Positions 34,676 through 42,288 of a stretch of DNA of 64,000 nucleotides are shown here, one piece after another (position 1 is the first letter of the stretch; the number at the start of each line of letters is the position of its first letter). Below the pieces are notes generated by a model. That model worked only from the letters and a program-made list of their open reading frames with translations. It had not been told where the DNA came from and searched no databases. Made by a program: the position numbers and the translations under genes. Source of the DNA: Ruminococcus sp. (GTDB taxonomy: Bacteria; Bacillota; Clostridia; Oscillospirales; Ruminococcaceae). The stretch covers positions 186,001 through 250,000 of the forward strand of contig JAFXXD010000038.1 of the NCBI GenBank assembly GCA_017542475.1, written 5' to 3'.

Positions 34676-36568
34676 TTAAGCTGTCCTTTCAGCGGAGCCG
34701 TAAGCCCCGTTATTTTCAAAGTAGACCCTGTACCACACAAGGAAGGTGAACACAGTCCATATCTTGCGGCTGTTGTCAGCCTTGCCATCTCGGTGGTCGT
34801 CGAGGAGCTTCACAAGGCGCTCGGTGTTGAAGAACTGCTCCGAGCTCTCGCTCTCGAACATCTCGCGCACGATACCGTAGTATTTATCCTCTTTCAGCCA
34901 TACTCTAATCGGCACAGGGAAGCCGAGCTTTTTCTTTGCGGCGGTCTTGGCGGTCTGCTCGGGAGTATCCTTCTTCGCGGCGAGCCTCATCGCGTACTTG
35001 GTGATGTACTTCGTCTCGTCCGTGCCTTTTTCGTGGGTGACGCGGTACTTCGTGGGTATCTGCTCCGCGAGCGCCATGACCTCCTTGTCGAGGAAGGGCA
35101 CGCGCAGCTCCAGCGAGTTCGCCATACTCATCTTATCGGCTTTGAGGAGTATATCCCCCGCCATCCACATATGGAGGTCGAGGTACTGCATCTTCGTGAC
35201 GTCGTCCATATCGGCAACGCGCCTGAAATACGGCATAGTGATAGCCATAGGCAACGGAGCCTCGGTGGCATTTTTCAGCAGAGCCTTTCTCTCGTCGGGA
35301 GTAAACATATAGGCGTTGCCTATGAAGCGCTCCTCCACGTCCTTGCCCTTACGGACGAAGAAGTTGACTCCCCTCTTCGCGGGAAGCTTGCCCGCAACGC
35401 TTCCGACGGCTCTTTTGAGTCCGCGCGGGAGCTTGTCATACAGCGTGCCGTCGGGGTCGCTGTAGACATTGTAGCCGCCGAATATCTCGTCCGCGCCCTC
35501 GCCCGAGAGCACGACCTTCAGCCGCTCGGAGGCGATATTGCACACGAAGTACAGCGCGACCGCAGACGGGTCGGCAAGCGGTTCGTCCATATGGTACTGT
35601 ATCTTTTCAAGGCTTCCCCAGTATTCCTCGGGAGTTATGACCTTGCTTGTATTCTCGATATTTACGGCTTTGGAGAAGTTCTTCGCCCAGCCTATCTCGT
35701 TATACTTCTCGTCATTGCCGAAGCCTACCGTGAATGTCTTGTCAACATCGGCGATAGCGGCAACGTAGCTCGAATCCACGCCGCTCGACAGGAACGAGCC
35801 GACCTCAACATCGGCTATCTTGTGCGCCTTTACGGAATCGTGGAAGGTATTGGATATACGCTCCACCCACTCATCGAGCGAGGGCTTGTAGTCGGGGCGG
35901 AAATTCACGTCCCAGTAGCGCTTGATGGTCATCTTGCCGTCCCTGAATATGAAGTAGTGCGCAGGCAGGAGCTTATACACGTTCTTGAAGAAGGTCTCCT
36001 TCGTGGGCGAATACTGGAAGGTGAGGTAGTTCTCGAGCGCGGTGGTATTGAGCTCCTTCTTGAACTCGGGGTGAGCGAGAAAGTTCTTTATCTCCGAGCC
36101 GAACATCAGCGTCCTGCCCATTTTCGCGTAGTACATCGGCTTTATGCCGAAGAAGTCGCGCGCACCGAAGAGCTCGCGCTTGTTCTTGTCCCATATCACG
36201 AATGAGAACATACCGCGGAGCATATTCAGCAGCTCCGTGCCGTACTCCTCATAGCCGTGGATAAGCACCTCGGTATCGGTGTTGGTCTTGAATATATGCC
36301 CCGCCGCAACAAGCTTCTCGCGGATCTCGCGGTAGTTGTATATCTCGCCGTTGAAAACGATGACCTTCGAGCCGTCCTCGTTGAAGATAGGCTGGTCGCC
36401 CGACGAGCTAATGTCTATGATACTCAGTCTCCTGTGTCCGAGAGCTATATCCTCGTCCACATATCTGCCCTCGGCGTCGGGACCTCTGTGGCGTATCCTG
36501 TCCATCATTTCGCCGATGACCCTGTTAGAGTCGTCAATATTATTTGTAAAGCCGACAATGCCGCACAT
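34676..36568 (-). CDS. asnB: Asparagine synthetase, glutamine-hydrolysing
   Basis: A 630-residue AsnB that makes asparagine from aspartate, ATP and glutamine. It begins MCGIVGF, so Cys2, the glutaminase nucleophile, is present after Met removal; GEIYNY near residue 75 completes the glutaminase site. The synthetase domain has the PP-loop LSSGVDSS near residue 250 and SGEGADEIFGGY near residue 350. The length is normal. A good promoter lies at 36604-36632 and GGAGG precedes the ATG. A second, N-terminally shortened paralogue is encoded at 49787-51325. Confidence 0.95.
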   Translation of the reverse strand: MCGIVGFTNNIDDSNRVIGEMMDRIRHRGPDAEGRYVDEDIALGHRRLSIIDISSSGDQPIFNEDGSKVIVFNGEIYNYREIREKLVAAGHIFKTNTDTEVLIHGYEEYGTELLNMLRGMFSFVIWDKNKRELFGARDFFGIKPMYYAKMGRTLMFGSEIKNFLAHPEFKKELNTTALENYLTFQYSPTKETFFKNVYKLLPAHYFIFRDGKMTIKRYWDVNFRPDYKPSLDEWVERISNTFHDSVKAHKIADVEVGSFLSSGVDSSYVAAIADVDKTFTVGFGNDEKYNEIGWAKNFSKAVNIENTSKVITPEEYWGSLEKIQYHMDEPLADPSAVALYFVCNIASERLKVVLSGEGADEIFGGYNVYSDPDGTLYDKLPRGLKRAVGSVAGKLPAKRGVNFFVRKGKDVEERFIGNAYMFTPDERKALLKNATEAPLPMAITMPYFRRVADMDDVTKMQYLDLHMWMAGDILLKADKMSMANSLELRVPFLDKEVMALAEQIPTKYRVTHEKGTDETKYITKYAMRLAAKKDTPEQTAKTAAKKKLGFPVPIRVWLKEDKYYGIVREMFESESSEQFFNTERLVKLLDDHRDGKADNSRKIWTVFTFLVWYRVYFENNGAYGSAERTA

Positions 36569-36603
36569 ATAATTTCCTCCGAACCGATGAATTCTCCTGA
36601 AAT

Positions 36604-36632
36604 ATTATACTACATTTCCGCCCGTTTTGCAA
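36604..36632 (-). promoter_or_regulatory. Promoter for asnB and the HD gene
   Basis: On the minus strand, TTGCAA (36627-36632), a 17-base spacer and TATAAT (36604-36609), about 35 bases before the asnB ATG. Confidence 0.8.
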
Positions 36633-36674
36633 CAGCGGAGAGCAAAAAAAGACAAAAAACTTCGCCGCAACCGC

Positions 36675-36711
36675 AAAAAACAGAGCCGCCGCCATATGGC
36701 GACAGCTCCGC
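36675..36711 (-). terminator. Intrinsic terminator after the PC4-like gene
   Basis: On the minus strand, a GC-rich hairpin (GAGC...CGCC-ATAT-GGCG...GCTC) six bases past the stop is followed by a run of T. Confidence 0.75.
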
Positions 36712-36716
36712 AATGA

Positions 36717-36950
36717 TTATTCAAACGAATCGAGGTCTATACCCTGAAGAAGCTCCTTGAGGGAAGCCAGCTCGTCAGCGGTAAGAGTAACGCCCTTGCC
36801 CATTCTTGAATGGTCGGGAGCCCACTCACGTATATCGTACTTGGGGTCGTGGTCGTTCCAGCTGACCATATTCAGCTCCTTCTTCCAGCCCTTTGCGTTC
36901 TCTGAGAGAACTCCTATTTCTTCTGTTATCTCGTATTTCAGCTCTGCCAT
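36717..36950 (-). CDS. PC4/YdbC-family single-stranded DNA-binding protein
   Basis: A 77-residue protein matching the bacterial YdbC/PC4 fold, relatives of the eukaryotic coactivator PC4 that bind single-stranded DNA. Visible features are an N-terminal strand (LKYEITEEIGVLSE), WKKELNMVSWNDHDPKYDIREWAPDHSRMGKG and the closing helix LTADELASLKELLQ. I start at ATG 36950, because AAAGGAG lies nine bases before it; a longer frame to 37004 lacks a ribosome site. It has its own promoter (37009-37037) and terminator, so it is a single-gene unit. Confidence 0.85.
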   Translation of the reverse strand: MAELKYEITEEIGVLSENAKGWKKELNMVSWNDHDPKYDIREWAPDHSRMGKGVTLTADELASLKELLQGIDLDSFE

Positions 36951-37008
36951 TGATACGAACTCCTTTCTGTTTGTCTCTGACCAAACGGCTAAACCATTTA
37001 GCAATAAT

Positions 37009-37037
37009 ATTTTACCACAAAAAGGAAAATTTGTAAA
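37009..37037 (-). promoter_or_regulatory. Promoter for the PC4-like gene
   Basis: On the minus strand, TTTACA (37032-37037), a 17-base spacer and TAAAAT (37009-37014). Confidence 0.65.
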
Positions 37038-37054
37038 TACCCAAAAGATTTAAT

Positions 37055-37357
37055 TTATATTGAAACACACAAATAGCTCAGCGCCCGCGAATATATCCCC
37101 TCGGGACGAGTGCGCGAGGTTATGAGCATTTCCGCGAAATCGACCGCGTCCTCGATATCGCGCGAGAAATCGGGGATAGCCTCGTACTCGCCCGTGGACA
37201 GGTCCTGTGCCTCTATACCGTAAGTAATGACGTCGTCCCCGCCCGCGAACACCCTTCCCGCGATGACGCGGTACGACACCTTATTGTCGGCGCACACCTC
37301 CATATAGACCGTTCTGTCGCGGACATCCTGCTTTTTCTTTCTGATGATACCGAACAT
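37055..37357 (-). CDS. Small conserved protein, DUF6514-like
   Basis: A 100-residue soluble protein. After a basic N-terminus (FGIIRKKKQ) come several predicted strands (TVYMEVCADNKVSYRVIAG) and a YGIEAQDLSTGEYEAIPDFSRDIEDAVDFAEMLI stretch. The YGIE strand and following acidic helix recall DUF6514 proteins of Clostridia; this is from memory of the family pattern, so the name is tentative. ATG 37357 is chosen for the AGGAGG nine bases upstream; the frame extends to 37396 without a ribosome site. It has its own promoter at 37396-37424. Function unknown. Confidence 0.6.
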   Translation of the reverse strand: MFGIIRKKKQDVRDRTVYMEVCADNKVSYRVIAGRVFAGGDDVITYGIEAQDLSTGEYEAIPDFSRDIEDAVDFAEMLITSRTRPEGIYSRALSYLCVSI

Positions 37358-37395
37358 AAATAACGCCTCCTGTTCAATTGTTCTCGGTAAGAGCA

Positions 37396-37424
37396 ATTAT
37401 ACCACACAGGAGGCATTATGTGAA
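37396..37424 (-). promoter_or_regulatory. Promoter for the small DUF6514-like gene
   Basis: On the minus strand, TTCACA (37419-37424), a 17-base spacer and TATAAT (37396-37401). Confidence 0.68.
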
Positions 37425-37482
37425 GAGGTCGTTTAATGTTCTTTTTGGAGTATCATCGGGACAGAAGTCGAAACAGCGCGGC

Positions 37483-38424
37483 TCAGTCCTTGGGAATGAC
37501 GATATTGAGCGAACGCGAGTAGTCGCTGAATATCTCCGCGAGCTCCTTGTCCATCTCCTTGTAGATGTCCTCGGTCTTGCTCGAAAGAGCGCCCTTGGTC
37601 TTGTCGTCGGCGTAGAGCACCCATCTGCCGCCCTTGAGCTTGACGGAATAGATGTAGAAGTGCACCTGCTCCTTCTCGTCGTCACCTTTTACGGTGAGAA
37701 GCACCTTCAGCCTGTACGCCTTCTTGACAACGGCGTCATAGTTCTCGAACTCCTTTTTCAGCGTGCGGAGGTCCTTCGCTGTAGCCTTTTTCTTCTTGAC
37801 TATCTTCGCGGACACCTTCAGATCGTCGCCGAAGTAGCTGTCCTCGCAGACCTCCTTGACGTCGGAGATGAGTGAATCCATATCGTCGGTGACATCTCTC
37901 CACTCCATATCGCCGTCCTCGGCATTATCGCGTAGCTCCTCCACGTAATCGCGCGGGTAGAAGGAGTTGATGACGAGCTCCGCCCTCTCCCTGTTCAGAC
38001 CCCTGACAACGTTCCTGACAGGACGCTTGTAGCCGTTCCCCGCGACGTTTCCGACCACGACGATGAACAGCACCAGTCCGAGAGCGAGCGCACACACGAG
38101 GATAAGTCCCCTTCTGAGCATTTTCTCGCTCATATTCTGCGCAGGCACAGGCGGAGATATCACCACGGGAGTCGGAGGCTCCTTAGCCCCTTCGACGGAC
38201 TTCTCCTCCCCGTCGGGAGCAGTTTCCTTGTCCTCCGAAGACTCGGTATCGGCGTTCTCACCGTCACTCTCGGCGGGAGCCTCGCGCGTTATCTCCTCCG
38301 CATTTTCAGCCTTTACGCTTTCAGCCTCGGCTTCTTCCTTAGCCTTAGCCGCCGCTAAAGCTTCCTCACAGGTACATTCCTGCCCGTCCTCGAGCTTAGC
38401 ACCGCAATATTTACAAAATGCCAT
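37483..38424 (-). CDS. Membrane protein with N-terminal zinc ribbon and acidic linker
   Basis: A 313-residue protein. It starts MAFCKYCGAKLEDGQECTC, a short zinc ribbon (two CxxC-like pairs), followed by a ~75-residue linker rich in Glu, Ala and Pro. One transmembrane helix lies at about residues 105-127, then a ~185-residue C-terminal domain with mixed strands and Lys-rich helices that should be outside the membrane. This zinc-ribbon/single-helix/extracellular domain arrangement recurs in Firmicutes, but I do not recognise the C-terminal domain. The gene is 11 bases downstream of the alarmone synthetase gene at 38436 and likely in the same operon. Confidence 0.75.
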   Translation of the reverse strand: MAFCKYCGAKLEDGQECTCEEALAAAKAKEEAEAESVKAENAEEITREAPAESDGENADTESSEDKETAPDGEEKSVEGAKEPPTPVVISPPVPAQNMSEKMLRRGLILVCALALGLVLFIVVVGNVAGNGYKRPVRNVVRGLNRERAELVINSFYPRDYVEELRDNAEDGDMEWRDVTDDMDSLISDVKEVCEDSYFGDDLKVSAKIVKKKKATAKDLRTLKKEFENYDAVVKKAYRLKVLLTVKGDDEKEQVHFYIYSVKLKGGRWVLYADDKTKGALSSKTEDIYKEMDKELAEIFSDYSRSLNIVIPKD

Positions 38425-38435
38425 ATTATACCTCC

Positions 38436-39128
38436 TTAATCCATCCCGTTGATATCAAGATAAATCTTCTGCATACGGATATCCGTCTCGGCAATGCGCT
38501 CGGCGCACTCTCGGAGCTCCTGCGATATCTCGGGAGTTATCGCCGCGCTGGTCTTATACCTTAGCTGATGCTCGAGACTTGCCCAGAAGTCCATAGCGAT
38601 GGTACGTATCTGGATCTCCACGGGCGCGTACTTCTTCTGCGCCGCGAGATACACGGGCACGTTGATAATCATATGGTAGCTCCTGTAGCCGCTTGGCTTC
38701 GGGTCTTTGATGTAGTCCTTCTGCTTGATGACCACGAAGTCGTCACGGTGCGAGAGCATTTCCGCGAGCACATAGATGTCGCTGATATAGTAGCACGTCA
38801 CCCTTATGCCCGCGATATCGAGCAGATTTTTCCGTGCATTTTCGGGCGTGAGCGGCACGCCCTTCTTCGCGAGCTTGTTTATTATCGACTCCGCCGATTT
38901 GAGGCGGCTCTTGATATCGTGAATGGGGTTGCGCTGATACTTTATGCTGAACTCGCTGTCGAGTATACCGAGGTAGGTCTTGACGACCTCTATCGCCGAC
39001 TCGTACAGATGCGCGAGGTCAACGAACTCGTTGAAGGTCCGCGCGATGTTCTCCTTTTCATCGGGACCTCGGTCAACTATCGCAGGGAGCTGCTGTATAC
39101 TTTCAAGATAGAAATCCATTTCATTCAT
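38436..39128 (-). CDS. Small alarmone synthetase, RelA/SpoT domain (second copy)
   Basis: A 230-residue single-domain (p)ppGpp synthetase, paralogous to the one at 3900-4604. Motifs: DIAGIRVTCYY, the loop KDYIKDPKPSGYRSYH (~140-155) and EIQIRTIAMDFWASLEHQLRYK (~180-200). There are no hydrolase or regulatory domains. Having two small synthetases besides a presumed full-length Rel elsewhere resembles the YjbM/YwaC pair of Bacillus. It is preceded by a TPM-domain lipoprotein gene and followed by the zinc-ribbon membrane protein gene on the same strand, which suggests an envelope-stress connection. Confidence 0.9.
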   Translation of the reverse strand: MNEMDFYLESIQQLPAIVDRGPDEKENIARTFNEFVDLAHLYESAIEVVKTYLGILDSEFSIKYQRNPIHDIKSRLKSAESIINKLAKKGVPLTPENARKNLLDIAGIRVTCYYISDIYVLAEMLSHRDDFVVIKQKDYIKDPKPSGYRSYHMIINVPVYLAAQKKYAPVEIQIRTIAMDFWASLEHQLRYKTSAAITPEISQELRECAERIAETDIRMQKIYLDINGMD

Positions 39129-39153
39129 AGCATCTATGTCCTTTCTATCGGAT

Positions 39154-40050
39154 TCAGCCTATCGCGGCGAGTACAATATCCACCGCTGCGGGAGCGTCCC
39201 CCTCTTTGAGGAGCTTCTCCGCTGCTGTCTTAGCCTTCTCGACCTCTGCTGACACCTTCTCGTCGGAGACCACAGCCACCGCATTCGCCTTGGTGTCGAG
39301 CATTATCATAAAGCCCTTGCCGTCCTCGGAGCACCGCTCGAAGTAGCTGCGGCATATCTCCTCATTGGACTTGCCCGTGCCGTTCGAGGTCGCGAGCACG
39401 TATACTGACTTCTTTCCCGCAGCGAGCTTCTCCTCAAGCGCCGTCAGCTGCTCGTCGTAGAACAGCCCGATGTTGTCGAACACATACAGCGGACACCTCT
39501 CCCCGAGCTCCATCACGCGGAGCACAGCGGAGAAGTAGTCGCCGTCCATAATATGCTTGGTCGCCCAGAAGAAGGCAAGGCTGTCCTCGCCCTCGGGAAT
39601 GGCTTTGAGACAGCTTCCCGTCCGATAAAGGTAATCGGTGCCCGTATCGTTATTGACGAGCAGCAGCAGACCGCTTCCCCTGCCCTCGTATATGTCGGTG
39701 TAGCACTCGTCCGCGTACTCATAGGGCGTCTTCCCGCCGATATCGTCCGCGATGACCACAGCCGCGTTGACAAGCCTTTCCCTGTAGAGCTTCTCGCAGT
39801 AGCTGTTTATCTCAGCGACCTGCTCCGCGGTGAGCACGCCGACCCTGTCATAGACATATGTACCCTCGGCAGCCGCAAGCTTTGATGTATCGGGCAGCGG
39901 AGCTTCCGTGACGGCTTCAATTGTCGCCATAGTTGTCTCCGCAGGAGCGTCAGCACCCGAAATGAGCCCTGCTCCGCGCGAGCAGCCCGAAAGCGCAGTT
40001 ACAACGGCAGTCAGTATCACCGCCGCAAAAATTTTTTTCAAAAAAATCAT
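39154..40050 (-). CDS. TPM-domain lipoprotein
   Basis: A 298-residue secreted protein. The N-terminus MIFLKKIFAAVILTAVVTALSGC is a lipoprotein signal with a lipobox (LSGC), so it should be anchored outside the membrane by its Cys. Residues ~60-180 form a TPM domain (YVYDRVGVLTAEQVAEINSY, then GRGSGLLLLVNND), found in YgcG/Psb32-like proteins. A C-terminal ~100 residues are helical. The ligand is not known; some TPM proteins bind Ca2+ or have phosphatase activity. It has a promoter at 40076-40104 overlapping the divergent one of the glycosylase gene. Confidence 0.8.
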   Translation of the reverse strand: MIFLKKIFAAVILTAVVTALSGCSRGAGLISGADAPAETTMATIEAVTEAPLPDTSKLAAAEGTYVYDRVGVLTAEQVAEINSYCEKLYRERLVNAAVVIADDIGGKTPYEYADECYTDIYEGRGSGLLLLVNNDTGTDYLYRTGSCLKAIPEGEDSLAFFWATKHIMDGDYFSAVLRVMELGERCPLYVFDNIGLFYDEQLTALEEKLAAGKKSVYVLATSNGTGKSNEEICRSYFERCSEDGKGFMIMLDTKANAVAVVSDEKVSAEVEKAKTAAEKLLKEGDAPAAVDIVLAAIG

Positions 40051-40075
40051 TCCTCGCTCTTGTAATACTCTTTAT

Positions 40076-40104
40076 ATTTTAGTATAATTTAATTGAAAAA
40101 TCAA
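40076..40104 (-). promoter_or_regulatory. Promoter for the TPM lipoprotein gene
   Basis: On the minus strand, TTGATT (40099-40104), a 17-base spacer and TAAAAT (40076-40081). It interleaves with the plus-strand promoter at 40093-40121. Confidence 0.6.
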
Positions 40105-40121
40105 GTATATCAGTGTAAATT
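40093..40121 (+). promoter_or_regulatory. Promoter for the 8-oxoguanine glycosylase gene
   Basis: TTGAAA (40093-40098), a 17-base spacer and TAAATT (40116-40121), about 20 bases before the ATG. The -35 overlaps that of the divergent lipoprotein promoter. Confidence 0.6.
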
Positions 40122-40142
40122 CTTTCAACGGAGGAAATATTT

Positions 40143-40955
40143 ATGGATATTACGGTAAAGGGCAGGGACATCATCGTTCATGAGCCCGACCTCGACCTCG
40201 ACGAGACCCTCGACTGCGGACAGGCATTCCGCTGGCGAAAAACAGACAGCAACTACGACTGCACCTACACGGGCAGCTTCGTCAACGACAGACTGACCGT
40301 GTCGCAGGTGAAAAAGGGCGAATTCATCTTCCACGACACGACAGAAGCGGACTTCCTCGCGAAATGGAAGGATTACTTCGACCTCGACACCGACTACTCC
40401 GAGCTGAAGCGCCGATTCTCCGAGGACGAGACGCTCTCGAAGGCTTGCAAGTTTGCGGGAGGAATACGTCTTCTCCGTCAGGACAGCTGGGAGTGCCTTA
40501 TCTCGTTCATTATTTCCCAGAACAACAATATCCCGCGTATCAAGGGCATAATCGACCGCCTCTGCGACAACTACGGCGGGGATTTCCCGACAGCGGAGCA
40601 GCTCGCGCAGGAGACTCCCGACAGCCTCGCCTATCTTCGCAGCGGCTTCCGCGCGAAATACCTGTGCGACGGAGCATACCGCGTAAATTCGGGTGAGACC
40701 GACCTCGCTGCAATAGCGGCAGCTCCCATAGACGAAGCACGTGCGGCTCTTAAAGCGATAAAGGGCGTAGGACCGAAGGTCGCGGAGTGCGTGCTCCTGT
40801 TCGGTATGCACCGCGTGGAGGCATTCCCGATAGATGTGTGGATAAAGCGCGTGCTTGCTGAGTACTACCCCAACGGCTTCCCCGAATTTGCGCGTGACAA
40901 CGCGGGCATAGCTCAGCAGTACCTTTTCCACTACATACGCAATCTCAAGGAATAA
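40143..40955 (+). CDS. ogg: 8-oxoguanine DNA glycosylase (OGG1-type)
   Basis: A 270-residue HhH-GPD base-excision enzyme that removes 8-oxoguanine from DNA. The N-terminal part has CGQAFRWRKT (~residues 25-35), typical of OGG1-type proteins. The helix-hairpin-helix is IKGVGPKVAECVLLFG near residue 210, with the catalytic Lys in that loop (GPKVAEC, as in human OGG1 GTKVADC), and the catalytic Asp in FPIDVW. SFIISQNNN near residue 120 matches the family's finger region. CGGAGG precedes the ATG. A monocistronic unit is likely. Confidence 0.92.
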   Translation: MDITVKGRDIIVHEPDLDLDETLDCGQAFRWRKTDSNYDCTYTGSFVNDRLTVSQVKKGEFIFHDTTEADFLAKWKDYFDLDTDYSELKRRFSEDETLSKACKFAGGIRLLRQDSWECLISFIISQNNNIPRIKGIIDRLCDNYGGDFPTAEQLAQETPDSLAYLRSGFRAKYLCDGAYRVNSGETDLAAIAAAPIDEARAALKAIKGVGPKVAECVLLFGMHRVEAFPIDVWIKRVLAEYYPNGFPEFARDNAGIAQQYLFHYIRNLKE

Positions 40956-40983
40956 AGTCCGCCGAGCAGTCAATACTCTCCTG

Positions 40984-41010
40984 TGTAGGGGACGGCGTCC
41001 CCGACGTCCC
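40984..41010. repeat. Fragment of the intergenic hairpin repeat
   Basis: TGTAGGGGACGGCGTCCCC followed by GACGTCCC is the reverse complement of 32777-32803 with one mismatch. It lies between the glycosylase gene and a small membrane-protein gene. Confidence 0.75.
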
Positions 41011-41026
41011 GATTATAGGAGGTACT

Positions 41027-41284
41027 ATGATAAAAGGCGTGAACAAGCAGATAATCGAGGTCAACGACCCCGACAGCATTTACTTTGAGAAGGCGGTGTT
41101 CTACCTGCGTGCGGGAGTGCGCAAGCTCCCTGCGGAGATATCCCGCCGCGAGATAGAGCGCTGCTTCGGCGGCGAAGCAAGTTTGTACAGACGCCGCAGC
41201 AGACGGCTGAGGATCTTCCGAACATCGACCTATATTGCGGCAGCACTGACGATAGCCGTGCTGTTCCTTGTCATTCTGCACTGA
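41027..41284 (+). CDS. Small tail-anchored membrane protein
   Basis: An 85-residue protein with a soluble N-terminal ~60 residues (MIKGVNKQIIEVNDPDSIYF, then ISRREIERCF and an Arg-rich RRRSRRLRIFR stretch) and one C-terminal transmembrane helix (~64-83) ending two residues later. The Arg cluster before the helix predicts that the N-terminus is cytoplasmic. AGGAGG is six bases before the ATG. The layout is common among short conserved proteins of Ruminococcaceae, but I know no function. Confidence 0.65.
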   Translation: MIKGVNKQIIEVNDPDSIYFEKAVFYLRAGVRKLPAEISRREIERCFGGEASLYRRRSRRLRIFRTSTYIAAALTIAVLFLVILH

Positions 41285-41295
41285 CAGAACAACGG

Positions 41296-41323
41296 GCTAA
41301 CGGCTAACAGCTAACGGCTAACG
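41296..41323. repeat. Heptamer array (GCTAACG)
   Basis: Four consecutive units, GCTAACG, GCTAACA, GCTAACG and GCTAACG, then GCTC. It lies just after the small membrane-protein gene and just before the AraC promoter. Confidence 0.75.
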
Positions 41324-41343
41324 GCTCAAATTATCGAATTATA

Positions 41344-41372
41344 TTGCAATCGCAGCAATAATGTTGTATAAT
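41344..41372 (+). promoter_or_regulatory. Promoter for the AraC-MutS-like-hpt run
   Basis: TTGCAA (41344-41349), a 17-base spacer and TATAAT (41367-41372), about 42 bases before the AraC-family ATG. Confidence 0.75.
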
Positions 41373-41413
41373 ATACGTGTAAGACATCGTTATCCCTGCG
41401 AAAGGAGGATTAA

Positions 41414-42277
41414 ATGGAACACCCCGAAACAATGAATTTCAAGAGCAAATTCTCGCGGCGCATCATCAACACCCCGAGCCCTGCCGCTAAAAGTACCTTC
41501 TTCTATATGCAGGAAACGGGCGTGATAAAGCCCGAGGACGCTCCCGCCACGCACCGCCGCGACCTCGACTCCCTTCTCATTGTCGCCGTAGCGTCGGGCG
41601 CGGGCGAGCTCGAATACGACGGGCGCACCTACCCGCTGAAAAAGGGCGACTGCTTCTTCATCGACTGCCGCGTATCGCACACGTACAAGAGCTCCGAGGA
41701 CGACCCGTGGGAGCTTCTGTGGGTGCACTTCAACGGCGCTACGTCAAGGCAGTACCACGACTACTTCCTCAGGCAGTCCGAGGTAGTGTTCCGTCCCGCG
41801 ATATTCGACAGGTACGTCTCCGCGATAACGGAGATAATAGAGGTCAACGACGCGAAAAAGCCCGAGGCGGAGATACTGACCTCCCGCCTGATAGTCGAGC
41901 TGCTGACCCTGTCGCTTACGGTCTACAGCTCCGCGAGCCAGTACGACACCGCATTAAAGCAGAAGCTTGCGGCGGTAAACAGCTACATCGAGGACCATTT
42001 CAGCGAGGATCTCTCGCTTGAGAAGCTCTCATCGGAGTTCTACATAAGCAAGTTCTACCTCACCCGCGAGTACAAGAAGATATACGGCAAGACCATATTC
42101 CAGCACATCATCAGCTGCCGCATAAACTACGGCAAGCAGCTGCTGCGCTTCACGGACAAGTCCGTCGAGGAGATATCGCACCTCTGCGGCTTCAACGACC
42201 AGAGCTACTTTGCCCGCCAGTTCAAGAAGGCGGAGAACCTTACCTGCTTTGCCTACAGGAAAAAATGGCGTGATTAA
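41414..42277 (+). CDS. AraC-family transcriptional regulator
   Basis: A 287-residue regulator with an N-terminal cupin-type ligand domain (~30-110; GAGELEYDGRTYPLKKGDCFFID is the usual beta-roll stretch, followed by WELLWVHFNG) and a C-terminal double helix-turn-helix (~190-285; LEKLSSEFYISKFYLTREYKK and VEEISHLCGFNDQSYFARQFKK). Such proteins usually sense sugars and control nearby carbohydrate genes; no sugar genes lie next to it here, so its target is unclear. AAAGGAGG precedes the ATG. The stop codon overlaps an ATG of the MutS-like gene. Confidence 0.92.
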   Translation: MEHPETMNFKSKFSRRIINTPSPAAKSTFFYMQETGVIKPEDAPATHRRDLDSLLIVAVASGAGELEYDGRTYPLKKGDCFFIDCRVSHTYKSSEDDPWELLWVHFNGATSRQYHDYFLRQSEVVFRPAIFDRYVSAITEIIEVNDAKKPEAEILTSRLIVELLTLSLTVYSSASQYDTALKQKLAAVNSYIEDHFSEDLSLEKLSSEFYISKFYLTREYKKIYGKTIFQHIISCRINYGKQLLRFTDKSVEEISHLCGFNDQSYFARQFKKAENLTCFAYRKKWRD

Positions 42278-42288
42278 TGGAGGACAAT

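Noticed and set aside
34793-36205. 470-codon plus-strand ORF opposite asnB
   Set aside because: It is a mirror of the GC-rich asnB codons, has no ribosome site and no recognisable domain; the minus-strand AsnB is unmistakable.
41296-41323. Heptamer array considered as a CRISPR array
   Set aside because: Units are 7 bases with no spacers and no cas genes are present.
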